Positions 31,771-42,479 of a stretch of DNA of 64,000 nt are shown here, piece by piece. The notes beneath the pieces are model-generated. The model saw nothing but the letters and a program-made list of their open reading frames with translations. It was not told where the DNA came from and did no database searches. Within the stretch, counting starts at the first letter, position 1. The number at the start of each line of letters is the position of its first letter. Source of the stretch: Dipteris shenzhenensis (lineage: Eukaryota > Polypodiophyta > Polypodiopsida > Gleicheniales); NCBI GenBank assembly GCA_047967505.1, contig CM106539.1; one strand, written 5' to 3'. A program made the translations under genes and the position numbers.

Positions 31771-32328
31771 ATGCTTAGTTACGGCAGTTGCTTTGCACTA
31801 AGCCCAACTATAGTCATGACAACTGCTCATTGTGTATCGAAGGATAGCTACACAGATTACTATACTATAACTAATGCACTCCCCTCCACCAATCACATTT
31901 TTGAAAATCCAAAAAGCAAGAAAGCCACATTACAAAAGATTGGTCCCACCATTGTGGGTGAAAGCATAATGCTAGATCCTATAAATGATACTCCATACTC
32001 TGCGTATGGAGATGCCATGGATGCTGCTGCACTAGGAATCAATAATGCATATGGAAGAAGGCGGCATAAAGGACCCATCTTCTGCAAAGTAGAACAATTC
32101 CTCCACAAAGGGCTATTGACAGGTTTCGCTGAGGCGGATCCATTGCAGTGGGACTGGTTTCGTTCCCAAGTATGTTCTAGTTGTGTCGTCCATGCATTTT
32201 CACTTAATATGGAAGAACATGAAAACATGTGGTCTCTTAGCATGCTCAAAAAGGCATGGAGGGATGGAAAGATCTTCATTTCTCCCCATCTAGAACATAC
32301 ATGGAGTTCTGTTGGAAGAGGGGTATGA
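31771..32328 (+). CDS. Hypothetical protein with trypsin-like TTAHC motif
   Basis: An uninterrupted 185-codon frame, long for this region. It opens MLSYGSCFALSPTIVMTTAHCVSK (given here in part: GSCFALSPTIVMTTAHCV), which resembles the strand-turn and catalytic His motif of chymotrypsin-fold peptidases. An Asp occurs in DAMDAAALGI, where such proteins have D-x-A-L. No G-x-S-G-G serine motif was found, and the frame ends without one, so the domain would be incomplete. The C-terminal half has WDWFRSQVCSSCVV and WSLSMLKKAWRDGK. The protease reading rests on one short motif and is tentative; it may be another transposon-linked ORF or the exon of a dead gene. Confidence 0.35.
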   Translation: MLSYGSCFALSPTIVMTTAHCVSKDSYTDYYTITNALPSTNHIFENPKSKKATLQKIGPTIVGESIMLDPINDTPYSAYGDAMDAAALGINNAYGRRRHKGPIFCKVEQFLHKGLLTGFAEADPLQWDWFRSQVCSSCVVHAFSLNMEEHENMWSLSMLKKAWRDGKIFISPHLEHTWSSVGRGV

Positions 32329-32608
32329 AAGGCAAGAACTCTCTGAAGAGGAGGATTTCAAGTTGGTGAAGGAGAACCTTGATAGGATTTGCAAGATGAC
32401 AATGACAGATAGATTGATAGGATTTGCAACAGCAACTAGAGGCTCAATGATAAGACAAAACAGCAAAACCAGATGGGAATGGCTGAGCGACAATCAAGAA
32501 GATCAAATCAGAAGGGCTCTGAACAAGAGTGCCAGAATTTTGCACATGAGCCATCCTTCCATCTCAACGGTCAAACCACCAAAGCGGAGGCCAAGAGTGC
32601 AATCCTAA
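32312..32608 (+). CDS. Hypothetical protein, continuation in another frame
   Basis: About 98 codons overlapping the end of the preceding frame, in another phase: LEEGYERQELSEEEDFKLV, ICKMTMTDRLIGFATATRG, TRWEWLSDNQEDQIRRAL, ending KPPKRRPRVQS. The RLIGFATATRG string looks like the GNAT acetyltransferase strand (LVGFARAT), but this is too short to assign. It may be the 3' part of the same protein as 31771-32328, joined by a lost frame. Part of it forms the left arm of an inverted repeat. Confidence 0.3.
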   Translation: MEEGYERQELSEEEDFKLVKENLDRICKMTMTDRLIGFATATRGSMIRQNSKTRWEWLSDNQEDQIRRALNKSARILHMSHPSISTVKPPKRRPRVQS

Positions 32609-32755
32609 CTCCTCTTAAGCAAAAGCCTCCACTTGCTGTTGCAAATCCTATCAAGCTATCTGTCATCGTCATCTTGCAAATCCTATCAAGGTTCCTGTCT
32701 ATCAGGGATCGTCATCTTTCTGTAAAGGCTTAGCCTTTCTCCTTCATCAGCTTGA
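32354..32755. repeat. Inverted repeat, hairpin-forming
   Basis: The left arm 32374-32444 and right arm 32624-32694 are reverse complements over 71 bp with about four mismatches. They hold CTTGATAGGATTTGCAAGATG and its complement. The loop is about 180 bp. Pairing resumes farther out: left GGTGAAGGAGAA against right TTCTCCTTCATC near 32733, after about 40 extra bases on the right. The left arm itself contains GATAGGATTTGCAA twice (32381 and 32415). Confidence 0.9.
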
Positions 32756-32786
32756 TAGGAGCGGTTGAAGGCCCATACTAGCCTTC

Positions 32787-34790
32787 ATGTCTTAAAATGT
32801 TAGAGGAGCTTATGCCCAGTGGAAGCAAGATGCCGTAAAAAAGCTGACGAAGAGAAACAGACCATACGTCATGTCTTTGCACGAGCTAAAGTCTAGCTCG
32901 CAAAGTATTGAAGGCCTCCGAGCCACAAACTATGCCCTCCTCAGTAACTGTCCGATTAATGGCGGGGGGAACAATCCTCTTAGTGAACGAAGCACTCACA
33001 GTAGGTGACATCAAGAAGGACCCGTTAGGAGAATTTATTGCAGCAGAAATTTCATGCCAAGATGCAAGCTTTACTGTGGTCTCAGTGTACGATCCAAAAA
33101 ACACCAACACAAAGGATTGACCTCTGGGATAGACTCAGGCATGCAACAGAAGATAAGAATGCCATTTTTTAAGGGGACTCGAATAATACAGTGAATGTGC
33201 AGGATAGATCCCATGAGGGATCAAAAATGCCCTACTAGGAGAGAGTAGCATGGAGACTTTTTGAGTCAAGTTGTGAACTAGTGGAATGAACCGAATTTGA
33301 CAGGATGGAAGAGCTGAAGTGCTTCACCTGGCACAACAGACATTTGGACACATCTTGGAGGGTAGCCCGCCTAGATAGAGTTTACTTTAGCAGAATGGGA
33401 ACGTGGATTAGGCCCATCATACAGGGCGAGATTTTGAGGGAAGAGATTGGCTCAGATCACTCCCCTTGGGTGGTCTATTTTGATTTGCAAGGAATGGGGT
33501 AAGAAAGGAAGGGGCCATTACCCTTCAAGCTAAACATGTCTATGATAGGAAGAGGAGACTTTGATATAGGTATAGCATAAGCATGGACTAGAGAAGCAAG
33601 CAAGACTACGACACCGGATCAGAAATGGCAAAACTGTATAAACGCAGTAACAGCTTATGCCAAGGAATCTGGAAGACAAAGGGTGAGAAACATCAGGGAC
33701 TCGGAAAGGCTGGCAATAGGGGCCAGAGTGGCCTTGTGAAATGCCGTTCAAGAAAATCCCAAAGACAGCATCCTAACAACTCTACTAAGTGAAGTAGAAC
33801 AGTTCCTGAGACATCAGGAACATGAAAAACTCATGGCAGCAAAGGTCCAATCTCGACTGGTATGACTTGAAGACGGGGATAAGCAAAATGCCTTCTTTTT
33901 CAGAGCAATAAGGGAGAAAAAGCAGAGGGAATTCATCACAGTAATCAAAGAGTATAGTGGGAGATTGATCATAGGAGATAGGCAAATTGCCAAGGCATTT
34001 GCAGATCATTTGGGACGCATTGCAGGCTCAACCCCCAACCGTGCTTCGAACTATGAAAATAGAATGAATGAGTACTTAAGACAGATGCCAAGAAGGGTAA
34101 TGCTACACGAACAACAAATGCTGCAAAGACCCATGTCAGAGGATGAGATCAAATTCGTGGTAATGCAAATGCCCAAAGATAAGTCACCAGGCCATCCCGA
34201 TGGAATTTTTTCAACGATATTGGGGACTATGTAAAAGAGAGATGGTCTAATAATTCAATGGGTTTGTGAAAGGAAAGAGATGCCTGAGGATCTGAACACC
34301 AGAGTCATCAAACTTATTCCTAAGAGCCACAACAGAAGCAAAATCAACCAGTGGAGACCATTGACAATGCTCAACACTATCTATGGGATCAAGGAACTTT
34401 GGATACGACTAGAAAGCAAACTCGCCAAGCTTAACATTGGAATCAAGCTAAAATGGAAGATGGCCCTACTTGGGGACAAGAATGGTCAAAACGATCTCAC
34501 CTACAGGATGAACCAAATGCTCAAAGCATTAGTACTGCAGAATTCAGGAACGACATCTCATTTCAAAGGATCCCAGCAGGGAAGATTCCAGTAGAAAGTA
34601 AACTTGAGGAGATTAGGAAAGCAGTAAAATTTTTTGGAGATAGGGACGAAGCTTGTGGAGCACTCAGCCGCTTGTGGCGCTAGAAAAGCCTTTTGAAGGT
34701 GCCCTTTCTTTATGTAATCTTTAATATATATATAAATATCAGTAAATGTCATTTTCTCTTGAAAAAACAAAGCGTTAAACCCAAGCCAAT
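32787..34790 (+). mobile_element. LINE-1: degenerate non-LTR retrotransposon, ORF2
   Basis: ORF2 of an L1-type plant LINE. The endonuclease begins at 32787 with MS-stop-NVRGAY (catalytic Asn), then SLHELKSS (Glu), VSVYDPKN and GDSNNT (the usual GDFN), RLDRVYF and SDHSPW (Asp-His). The RT part starts near 33965: AFADHLGRIAG, MPKDKSPG, MPEDLNTRVIKLIPKSHN, INQWRPLTMLNTIYG. After LLGDKNGQNDLTYRMNQ the sequence passes quickly to an end-like CGALSRLWR stop at 34681, so the palm with FADD is deleted. Many stops. The tail at 34690-34790 is AT-rich with a TATATATATA run. ORF1 was not identified upstream. Confidence 0.88.
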
Positions 34791-35037
34791 ATTTCCAACA
34801 TGTCTTTCAAGAGTAGGACTGCTCCCACCGCCGCCATCCGCCCCCAAATTGAAAAAAGCCCATATAATTAATTAGTCTTGGGGCGGCGAGATGGAGGATG
34901 GTGAATTAAGATAAGCTTTGAGAGGCACAAAAATTAACGGGCGTATTCTAAAAGATTCAAACATCTCGAGAAGTTGCTGGAGTCTCCAGAAGCTATTGGC
35001 AACCGAGTAATCCCAGGTATAAATACACACCATGCAT
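34791..35037. other. Spacer
   Basis: No gene seen between LINE-1 and the first purine tract. Confidence 0.5.
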
Positions 35038-35240
35038 TACCAGAGGAGGAAGGGGAGGGAGAGGGATGAGGGAGAGGGAGAGGGAGAGGGGAGGAGAGGA
35101 GAAGGAGAGGGAGGACAACGGAGAGAAGAGGGAAGTGGAGAGAGAGGTAGGACAACGGAGAGAAGAGGGAGAGGGGGGGAGAGGGAGCGAGTGGAGAGGG
35201 AGAGGAGCACAGAGGAGAGGGAGTACAGCTAAGCACTGCG
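35038..35240 (+). repeat. Purine-rich (GGGAGA)n tract 1
   Basis: Plus-strand GAGGAAGGGGAGGGAGAGGG-type repeats. Long frames on both strands here are low-complexity artefacts. Confidence 0.9.
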
Positions 35241-35589
35241 AGGAGGGGAGTGGAGAGGAGGGGTGGAGCGGCTGAGCGCTGCGAGGAGAGGAGCCGTGAT
35301 GGCAATGGAGGGGAGATCTAGAAGCACAATTTGCTTAGGTTAATGAGTGAAAGGACAATTTGCCTTAATTAATTAATCCATTTTTATTTTTCCAGAGCGA
35401 TTAGGGACCCCCAGAAAGAATGTTTCGAGATCAGGGACCAAGCGACAAAAAATGGTTTATTAGACTGGGGCAAGAGAGGGGACTTAAGGTGGGGGTAATG
35501 TGGGGGCGAATATTAATGGCTACATCGCGAAGGTTCGTGGAACGTTCAGATTCCAGAAGCTTCTTGGAACCGCTCTCAGCCAATATATC

Positions 35590-35960
35590 AAGGGGAGCAA
35601 GAGGTGAGGGAGAGAGGGGGAGGGAGAGGGAGAGGGAGAGGGAGAGAGGGAGAGGGAGACGGAGGGAGATGGAGAGGTGAGAGGAGGGAAACGTGAGAGA
35701 GGTGGAGGGAGACGTGACGGGAGAGAGAGGGAGAGGAAGAGCGGAGAGAGAGGGGGAGGAAGAGGGGACGACTGTGTGGAGGGAGTGGAAGGCTAAGGGG
35801 AGGAGTCGAGGGCTGAAGTGAGGAGGTGGTGGAGAGGAAGGAGAGAGGCAAAGAGCAAGGAGCGGAGGGCACAGATGCAAAGAGGGAGTGAAAGGAGCAG
35901 GGAGAGGAGGTAAAGGTGGAGGGGAGAGTTGAAGGGAGAGGTGGAGGGGAGAGCCATGAG
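35590..35960 (+). repeat. Purine-rich (GGGAGA)n tract 2
   Basis: GAGGGAGAGGGAGAGGG words over about 370 bp, again purine on the plus strand. It is flanked on both sides by similar unique sequence: TTAATTAATTAATCC..TTTTTCCAGAGCGATTAGG near 35370-35405 and TTAATTAATTAATGG..TTGGAGAGCGATTAG near 36035-36075. Confidence 0.88.
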
Positions 35961-36075
35961 ATTTAGGAGAGATAGAGTACATTCATCGAATTAGGGAGCG
36001 AAACGTTAGGTTAATTGATCAAACTTTGAGCCGGATTAATTAATTAATGGATTTTAATCTTGGAGAGCGATTAGA

Positions 36076-36975
36076 GAGAATCGGACCCCCCATTTGCTAT
36101 ACCATTAGAGGGGGGGGGGGGGGGAGTGGAAGAGGGGTGAAAAGGAAGAGGCTCATTAACCTAAGGTATGTACAAAAATTAAAGAATAGAGGTCGAAGTT
36201 TCCTCACCAACATTGCCCCTGTTATAATCCGATTCGCTTTCGCTGCTAGCGATCTGCACTCTCCTCCCCTCAATCCCCCTCCCTCTACTTCCCCTTTCGC
36301 TACGATCTTCCCTTCAAGATCCTACTCCCTCCCCTTCCCCTTCCGCTACCATAGCCATATCTGCCCTCTCCTCTATCGCAACCCTCCATCTGCCTTGTGA
36401 TTAGTAGTTGTGAATAAAATAATCAGACGCCTTATGAAATAATCGTCTAAGGTGGTGAATGAATACACATTTGCTCTTCCCAACTGAATTTTTCGAACAA
36501 GATCTTCCGAATTCTTGACTTCATAGTAATTTAATGGAACCTGTGAGTGACAACACGATTAAGACCCAAAATTAAATGTAGTGTTTGTGATTTCAACCGA
36601 ATCGGACAACGAAAAATGAAGATATAGAATTTATGAATTTATCAGACCCATTAAAGGACATATGAGAATAGAGGATGGAGGGTGAAAAAGTAGCTTTTTG
36701 GATAAAAATTCCCAAGGCCTATTTCAACAATTAGCCCTCTCACTATAGACAGGCCAGAAATTTTAAAAAATCTTAGGACCCCTTGCACATAATGGTTAGC
36801 CAAAAAATCCTTAGGACCCCTTACAGGGCCAAAAACTCATTCATGTATCCTGTGGCTTAACGACTTTGTGCCCGATCTATATTCTTCTCCTGATGGATTG
36901 TTCGTCAAAGTTGGATTTTTGGTAAGCGATAGATGTTTTTGTAACTATGTGATTTTCATTGTATGATATATGTAG
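36076..36975. other. Non-coding stretch with poly-G
   Basis: A G-homopolymer (about 15 G) at 36110-36124. The frame 36047-36400 is open only because of the flanking low-complexity and shows no domain. Nothing else supported. Confidence 0.5.
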
Positions 36976-37140
36976 ATGCTGTTGGAGGTGCAGGTATCGT
37001 GTCTGCTGTTGGGACGAGTTGCACCAAAACTTTGAGTCCCCCAAGTAATGTTTCCTTTGTCGCTTATTGGTGGAAGACATTCCGACAAGAGAACTTTAAA
37101 GAAGCGTTCGAACGTGCTACAGAGCAAGCGTATGGAGAGG
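36976..37140 (+). CDS. Candidate internal exon, unidentified
   Basis: A 165-bp stretch open in one frame (AVGGAGIVSAVGTSC, NVSFVAYWWKTFRQ, EAFERATEQAYGEG). A T-rich run ending TATATGTAG lies before it, and it is followed exactly by GTGAGT, a consensus donor. Length divisible by three makes it a phase-symmetric exon. No family is recognised and no partner exons were found, so it may be chance. Confidence 0.3.
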
Positions 37141-37470
37141 GTGAGTTTATTTATACTTTTCTTTTGTGGATATTTGTAGTTTTGGTGCTTTCAGTTGGAA
37201 GTTTCCTTATGCTTCTTTATTTTTCATCCTTGTGTACGTAACATTTTGCATCAAAGAATCTCAAATCAAAAGGTTACAACCAGAATTACTATTTGTCTAA
37301 GATGACAAGTTGGACAAGCACCAAAGAAGTAATTTGCTGTGCTCCAAATCACCTTACTATATACTGTTGTTGCTAGCTTATGGTGTGGCAAAAAATTTGA
37401 ATAACTCAAACTAATGCATGGACTACACAAGAGCTGATTCTAATGTGAGTAGACTAGACTAGGCCCTTCA

Positions 37471-37740
37471 TAACAGTTTTTGCGCCAATATAGCAACATC
37501 AAACAATTAAAACTTTTTAGTTGAGCATTGTTTGTTAGATTGTAGATTTGTTACTTTAAAGTGTTTGAATGCCAATCATGTTATATTTTTTGGTTAGATT
37601 AACCCGTCGTAATAGTTTTTGCGCCACTACAACATCAAATAATTAAAATTTCTTAGTTGAGCATCGTGTGTTAGAGTATAGATTTGTTACTTTAAAGTCC
37701 TTTAATGTCAATCACATTATATTTTTTGGCTTTACTAAAG
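37471..37740. repeat. ~140-bp tandem duplication
   Basis: TAACAGTTTTTGCGCCA (37471) recurs as TAATAGTTTTTGCGCCA (37610). Both copies run through ATCAAACAATTAAAA/ATCAAATAATTAAAA, TTAGTTGAGCAT, GATTTGTTACTTTAAAGT and TTATATTTTTTGG. Confidence 0.9.
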
Positions 37741-38220
37741 TTTAGTTTTGTTTACATAAAAAAGGATTAATTTTTTGAGATGAAGAGAAAATAAAACACC
37801 TAATTACATAGATTATCATTGAAGCACACATACTCACAATAGTTAAAATCGTTTATTCCAGCTAGCACGAGCACAAGAACCAACGAGAATAAAGTTGTAC
37901 AAATAGAGATGCTAGATCCATCGCATGAGAGCGATGTCACAAATGATATTGGGAACAATGTAGTTGCACCTTCACGGGCACTTGTTCCAGCCTGATATTG
38001 GGAACAATGTAATGCATTGCCTGTACTAGGCATCATAGAATTGTCAAAATTCCTGTGTTATTGGTTTTCTCTTGAGGGTAGGGTGCTTGCAAAATATGGG
38101 ACTTTGAAAGTCCAAGATCCAACCTATCATATCTACATGAGAGTTGACCTGATAGGTAAATACTATTGTGAGATACCGACATTGCATGTTCCACCATTTT
38201 TTTATTTGTTTTTTTGAGAG

Positions 38221-40330
38221 ATGGAGACTGATGTTGATGGAGATGGTGACAGATCGGATCTGCCTCCAAGGCTTCTCCCCTTGCGCCCTGAGGACAGTGC
38301 AATCACCTTTCATGAGGATCTAGAAGGGTCACACATTGACGTGACAAGGCTGCATGGTATTGTTCACAGATTATCCACACATGCAGAGACAGCTCCTAAA
38401 TCTTTGAGGCATGCCAGTCTCCTAGAGGAAGGGATTTTCTCCAGACCTCGACGCACAGAGCCCCCTCATGAGCTCAACTCATTAGTGCATTTTGCCCCTA
38501 TGAAGAATGTGACAAAAGAGAAGGTCACTGGTCTAGCTATAAGAGAAGACGATATTCATATCCCTCTTTCTCAAGGCTCAGAGCAAAATGGGAGACTGGA
38601 GAAGCGACCCTCATACGTGGGGGTAGTACAGGAGTTTAAGGGAGGTCTTTTTACCCCCCCCTTTATGCGTTCTTATGCTAGCCCTATCGGCTCAGAACTG
38701 GGAAGAGGAGGTTTCAGCTTCGATAACTATCGCCAGCTCAGAGAGCCATGAGGAGATGTACATCAGCATTCCTCCAGCAGTGCAGGGGAGTCTATAAGAG
38801 AGGAGCACCAACGTGCCGTCAGAAGTGCGGGAGATGGAGGCTCGGGACTTTCCTCCGGCAAAAATGAGGAAAAGACTTCATTCAAGAAAGAAGAGGGTGT
38901 CTCATCTTCCCCATCAAGTCAGACAGGAGTCTCCAGTAGTAGGCAATCAGCCGACCCAAGCAGACCAAAGAGAGATGCCAGTGCCTCAAACAACATGCAA
39001 AGGAAAGGACTCTGCAGAAGGCATCCCTCTCATCTCCAACAACCGACTCTGCAGAAGGCATCCCCCTCATCTCCAACGATCGTGGAACCCAGTGCCCCTC
39101 AAGACCAAAACAATCTCATGCTTCACGGCAGCCTCAGTAGGAGGGTAGCAGGAGTGCTGATGAGGAGGGCTCATATACTAAAGGTAAAGTGGCGTCCTTC
39201 CTTGATGAAGAAATTCTGGAGGATTCAATAGAATGGCTCACTACACATGCTCTCGTAGGCTTTCTTCCTGGCCCTAGACCTCCTACCAAACTGGGGTAGA
39301 GCAAATTGGAATAGGAAGGGTCTTGTTGTCACAAGTGTCAAATGTCTGAGAAAAGGTTATTATTTCTTCCTATTTGAAAGAGATGATATGGCTTTTAATG
39401 CTCTCCACCACAGCCTCTGGACCATTAGAAACCAGCCTTTATATCTAGAATTTTGGTCCCAGGTTTTAGCCCTGACAAGCCCATATCTACTCATATCCCT
39501 ATGTGGGTAGAGCTCCATGACCTCCCTTTTTATCTGGTAAATCAAGCTGCAAACCTGTGCAAGAGCATTGGTCAAGTCATTGGTGTAGAAAGAGAGCAGT
39601 TTATAAATCCTAGGAGTCATCCCCAAGTGTGTATCAAGCTGGATGTTGCAGAGGACCTCCTTGACACATTGGTTATAGTTACCAGAAATGGAGGTATTTA
39701 TAAAGAACAGCCTTTGATTTATAAAAGCTTACCCAACTCTTGCTTCCTATGTGGGCTGCTGTCTTCACATGTGGTAAAAAACTATCCATTAAAAAAGAAT
39801 AGATCAGCCCCTTGAAAAAGGCAAGAGCATTCCCCTCCGGCAACCAGATGGGTTCCAAAGGAGAAAGCAGAAGCTGGCACTCTCCCTAAAATGAACTCTT
39901 TCATTACCATGGAGGAAAGTCCTACCCAACTGCCCACAGAGGTGGCAAGAAATGACCTCCCTCTTGGAATATTTAAAGGTACCCCCCTCCCTCTAACTTC
40001 TAGTAATATTTTCAACACATTGATGGATTTGGAACCAGATCATATTAAATAGGAAATAAAAGAGGATGTTGAGGTCAAACCTGGTTGGTCACAAGAGTTT
40101 GAGAATGATGTAAATCAGCTAGATGCAAGCATGAGTGACACTGAAGTAGAGGAGTCAGAGGAGGAATTGCCTATGCCTGAGGTTAAAGGTAAGGATGTTA
40201 TTGTTTAGGTTTTAGAAAAAGCCACTTTGAATAACAAGAGAATAATATCTCAGATAAAGGTTCAAGATGCCCCCCCAAAGAGCCCTCCCCCCAAGGTAAA
40301 AAAGGGGACAAAAAGGAATGTTAAGTAGCA
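38221..40330 (+). pseudogene. LINE-2 ORF1 (DUF4283 / zinc-knuckle type)
   Basis: ORF1 of a plant LINE binds element RNA. A 176-codon acidic, disordered N-terminal frame (38221-38751) is followed by shifted frames; a Gln/Ser-rich part contains a duplicated CTGCAGAAGGCATCCC segment (39013 and 39051). A DUF4283-like region follows: ALVGFLPGPRPPTKL, GLVVTSVKCLRKGYYFFLF, MAFNALHHSLWTI, FSPDKPISTHIPMWVELHDLP. The knuckle reads CFLCGLLSSHVVKNYP: one extra residue, and the last Cys is Tyr. Tail sequence to about 40330 is acidic with two or three stops. Assigning the N-terminal frame to this element is by position. Confidence 0.75.
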
Positions 40331-41940
40331 TGCTATCTTTCCTGACAATCAATGTTTGTGGACTGACTAACCCTTCTAGAAGTTAGGAGCTGGCCAAATG
40401 GCTGAGAGAATACATTATCACCTTTTTTTTTTTGCTCTTCAAGAAGTTAAAGCTATAGGTGAAATGCTAGAAAAGAGACTTCAAGCTGTTGATAAGAGAA
40501 GACTGTGGTTTTATATAGATCATGAGGAGGGAAGAGGTGGCACTACCATAGGTATCCTCTCTCATTTTAAAGATAATGTTGTGCAAGTGTTTAAAGACAA
40601 TGACCATAAATGGATTGCCATCAGAGGCAATTTTAAGAATCTTTCTTTTTTTATGGTTTGTATTTATGCTCCTACTGGATTTGCTGATAGGAGAAAGACA
40701 TGGGAATCCATGATGGTTTTGGATGGTCCTTGTATTCTATTGGGTGACTTCAACATGGTAGAGGATTCAAGAGATAGGTGGTTACAGAAAGGTTTAGTGC
40801 TCAGAGGTTCAGAACTGCAGCTATGGGAGGACCTAAAGGAAAACCTACGATTAACTGACACAGGAGAAGCTGGTGCCTTCATGTGGTGCAATAGCCAAGT
40901 GGGAGACCTTAGGAGAGAAGCTAGGCTTGACAGAATTTATTCTGCCCAAAGCTTGTTAGACAATGCCCTTCAGGTTGAATGTAAGGTCTTTTCTTCTCTG
41001 ACACTCTCCCTTCAGGTTGAATGTAAGGTTTTTTCTTCTTTGACACTCTCAGATCACAAACCTGTTTCCCTGATGATGGATTTAGGTGCAGGGAGAAGAG
41101 GCTCCTCATGCTATAAGGCTGACCCTTCTCTCTTTCTCCTTAAAACTATCCAGCAACAAATTACATCAGGTTGGAATCATTTATTCTACTCTACCAAGTC
41201 TTGTGCTCAAGGTTGGCAGGATGCTGTATCTTTCACACAATTAATTTCAAAAAATGCCAAGAAGAGTAGAGCTACAATCAGGGCAGAAAGATTGGACAAA
41301 CTAAAAGCAGAATTGGAAGGTTTAGAGATTCTTGTGAGGTTAGAGGATGAGGAGTCTCAGAAGTACCTTCTACTAAAAGAAAAGAGATTAGACATCAACA
41401 ACTGATTAGACTAAACAGCACAAAAATGTACTTAAGAGGTTGGCAGAGAAGGCTGATAGACCTTCAAAAGATTATTTTAGAATCATTAGAAAGAAAAGGA
41501 TACAGGAAGAAATCCCACTTAAAAAAAAAGAAAATGGCACTATGATTCAAAATGAAGAGGACAACATAGCACACTCATTCAGGGTCATTTCCAAGACCTT
41601 CTAGGATTTGAAGACAAAGTTGACCAACAGATCAGAGATGCCAGGAAGGTCTGTAAGGCAGCTAGATAGAAAGTGGTCTCAAATTTGGATAAGCTTCAAT
41701 TGGAAATTGACATTTCTTTACAGGAACTGAAGGATGCTTCTTTTTGCATGGCTGATGGTAAAACTTCAGGAGAGGATGGACTCCCTATTGAATTTTAGAA
41801 AGCCTTTTGGGACACTATAGGTCCTTGTATTTTTAAGGTTTGGCAAGAAAGTCTTGAGAGTGGTTCTCTCTTTGCTTTCCTCAATGGGGGAGTATTAAAG
41901 CTTATCCCCAAAGGGGGGGATAAAAGGCCTCATCCTCAAC
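40331..41940 (+). pseudogene. LINE-2 ORF2: endonuclease and start of RT
   Basis: The start ATG at 40330-40332 gives LSFLTINVCGL (catalytic Asn). An in-frame TAG at 40385 and a shift at an 11-T run (40423-40433) precede the long frame 40398-41405. This carries ALQEVKAIG (Glu), MVCIYAPTG, CILLGDFNMVED (Asp, Asn), EARLDRIYS and LSDHKPVSL (Asp-His): a complete AP-endonuclease motif set. A 42-bp exact-register duplication inserts a second LQVECKVFSSLTLS. RT begins near 41720 (LQELKDASFCMADGKTSGEDG, LNGGVLKLIPKGGDK) and is cut off at about 41930 by unrelated sequence. Confidence 0.9.
40968..41051 (+). repeat. 42-bp tandem duplication in LINE-2 endonuclease
   Basis: Copies 40968-41009 and 41010-41051 differ at a few positions. 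They encode the same 14 residues (LQVECKVFSSLTLS) twice, just before the catalytic SDH. Confidence 0.92.
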
Positions 41941-42450
41941 ATCGGCATCCATCTCTAAGTCATCCACCCAAGGAAGAACAAGGTCAAGGAGTACCAGTCA
42001 CACAAGTACCAAGATCACGAAGAGTGGTGTTGGACTTTGACAGTGATGAGGACTTACATCAAGAAGTTCAAGGAGGAATGTCTCTTGCACAAGCAGAACT
42101 AGAGGCAAGAGAATTGCAGGCAGAGGCATCAACCGTTCAGCATGAAGATCAAGATAATCCTGTTATCCAAGAATGTGAATAGGCACCAAGCTCAGAAAAG
42201 GAAATCCAACTTGTATGGCCAAATGTCTTCACATATGCCATTTCTGAAGCTGCACGCACATTCCTGAAGTCCAAGGGACTCGGAGATTTTCTTGAGAGGA
42301 TGCAAACTATGATGCCTACTCGAGATATGGCTGATTATATCAGCCAATTCACAACCTCATATAAAGGCAAAGAATCACAGAAAGATAAATATGGTACAGT
42401 GACTCACAAGGGAAAGTCTTTTCACATCTACCTCAATAGCTCAATAGTGC
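41935..42450 (+). pseudogene. Unidentified ORF fragment between LINE-2 and gypsy
   Basis: An open plus-strand frame in the same phase as the LINE RT runs on after the LINE homology ends: VPRSRRVVLDFDSDEDLHQEV, QAELEARELQAEAST, then past one TAG (42180) APSSEKEIQLVWPN, FLERMQTMMPTRDMADYIS, KGKSFHIYLNSS. It is acidic and Gln/Glu-rich. Family unknown; it could be the gag-like ORF of another element. It ends where antisense gypsy integrase begins (about 42450-42500). Confidence 0.4.
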
Positions 42451-42479
42451 AGAAAGCCTTAGCATTCCCAACTCTAGAG

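Noticed and set aside
35032-35982. Long Pro/Ser/Leu-rich minus-strand and Arg/Glu/Gly-rich plus-strand frames
   Set aside because: By-products of GGGAGA-type repeats, with no domain and no consistent start.
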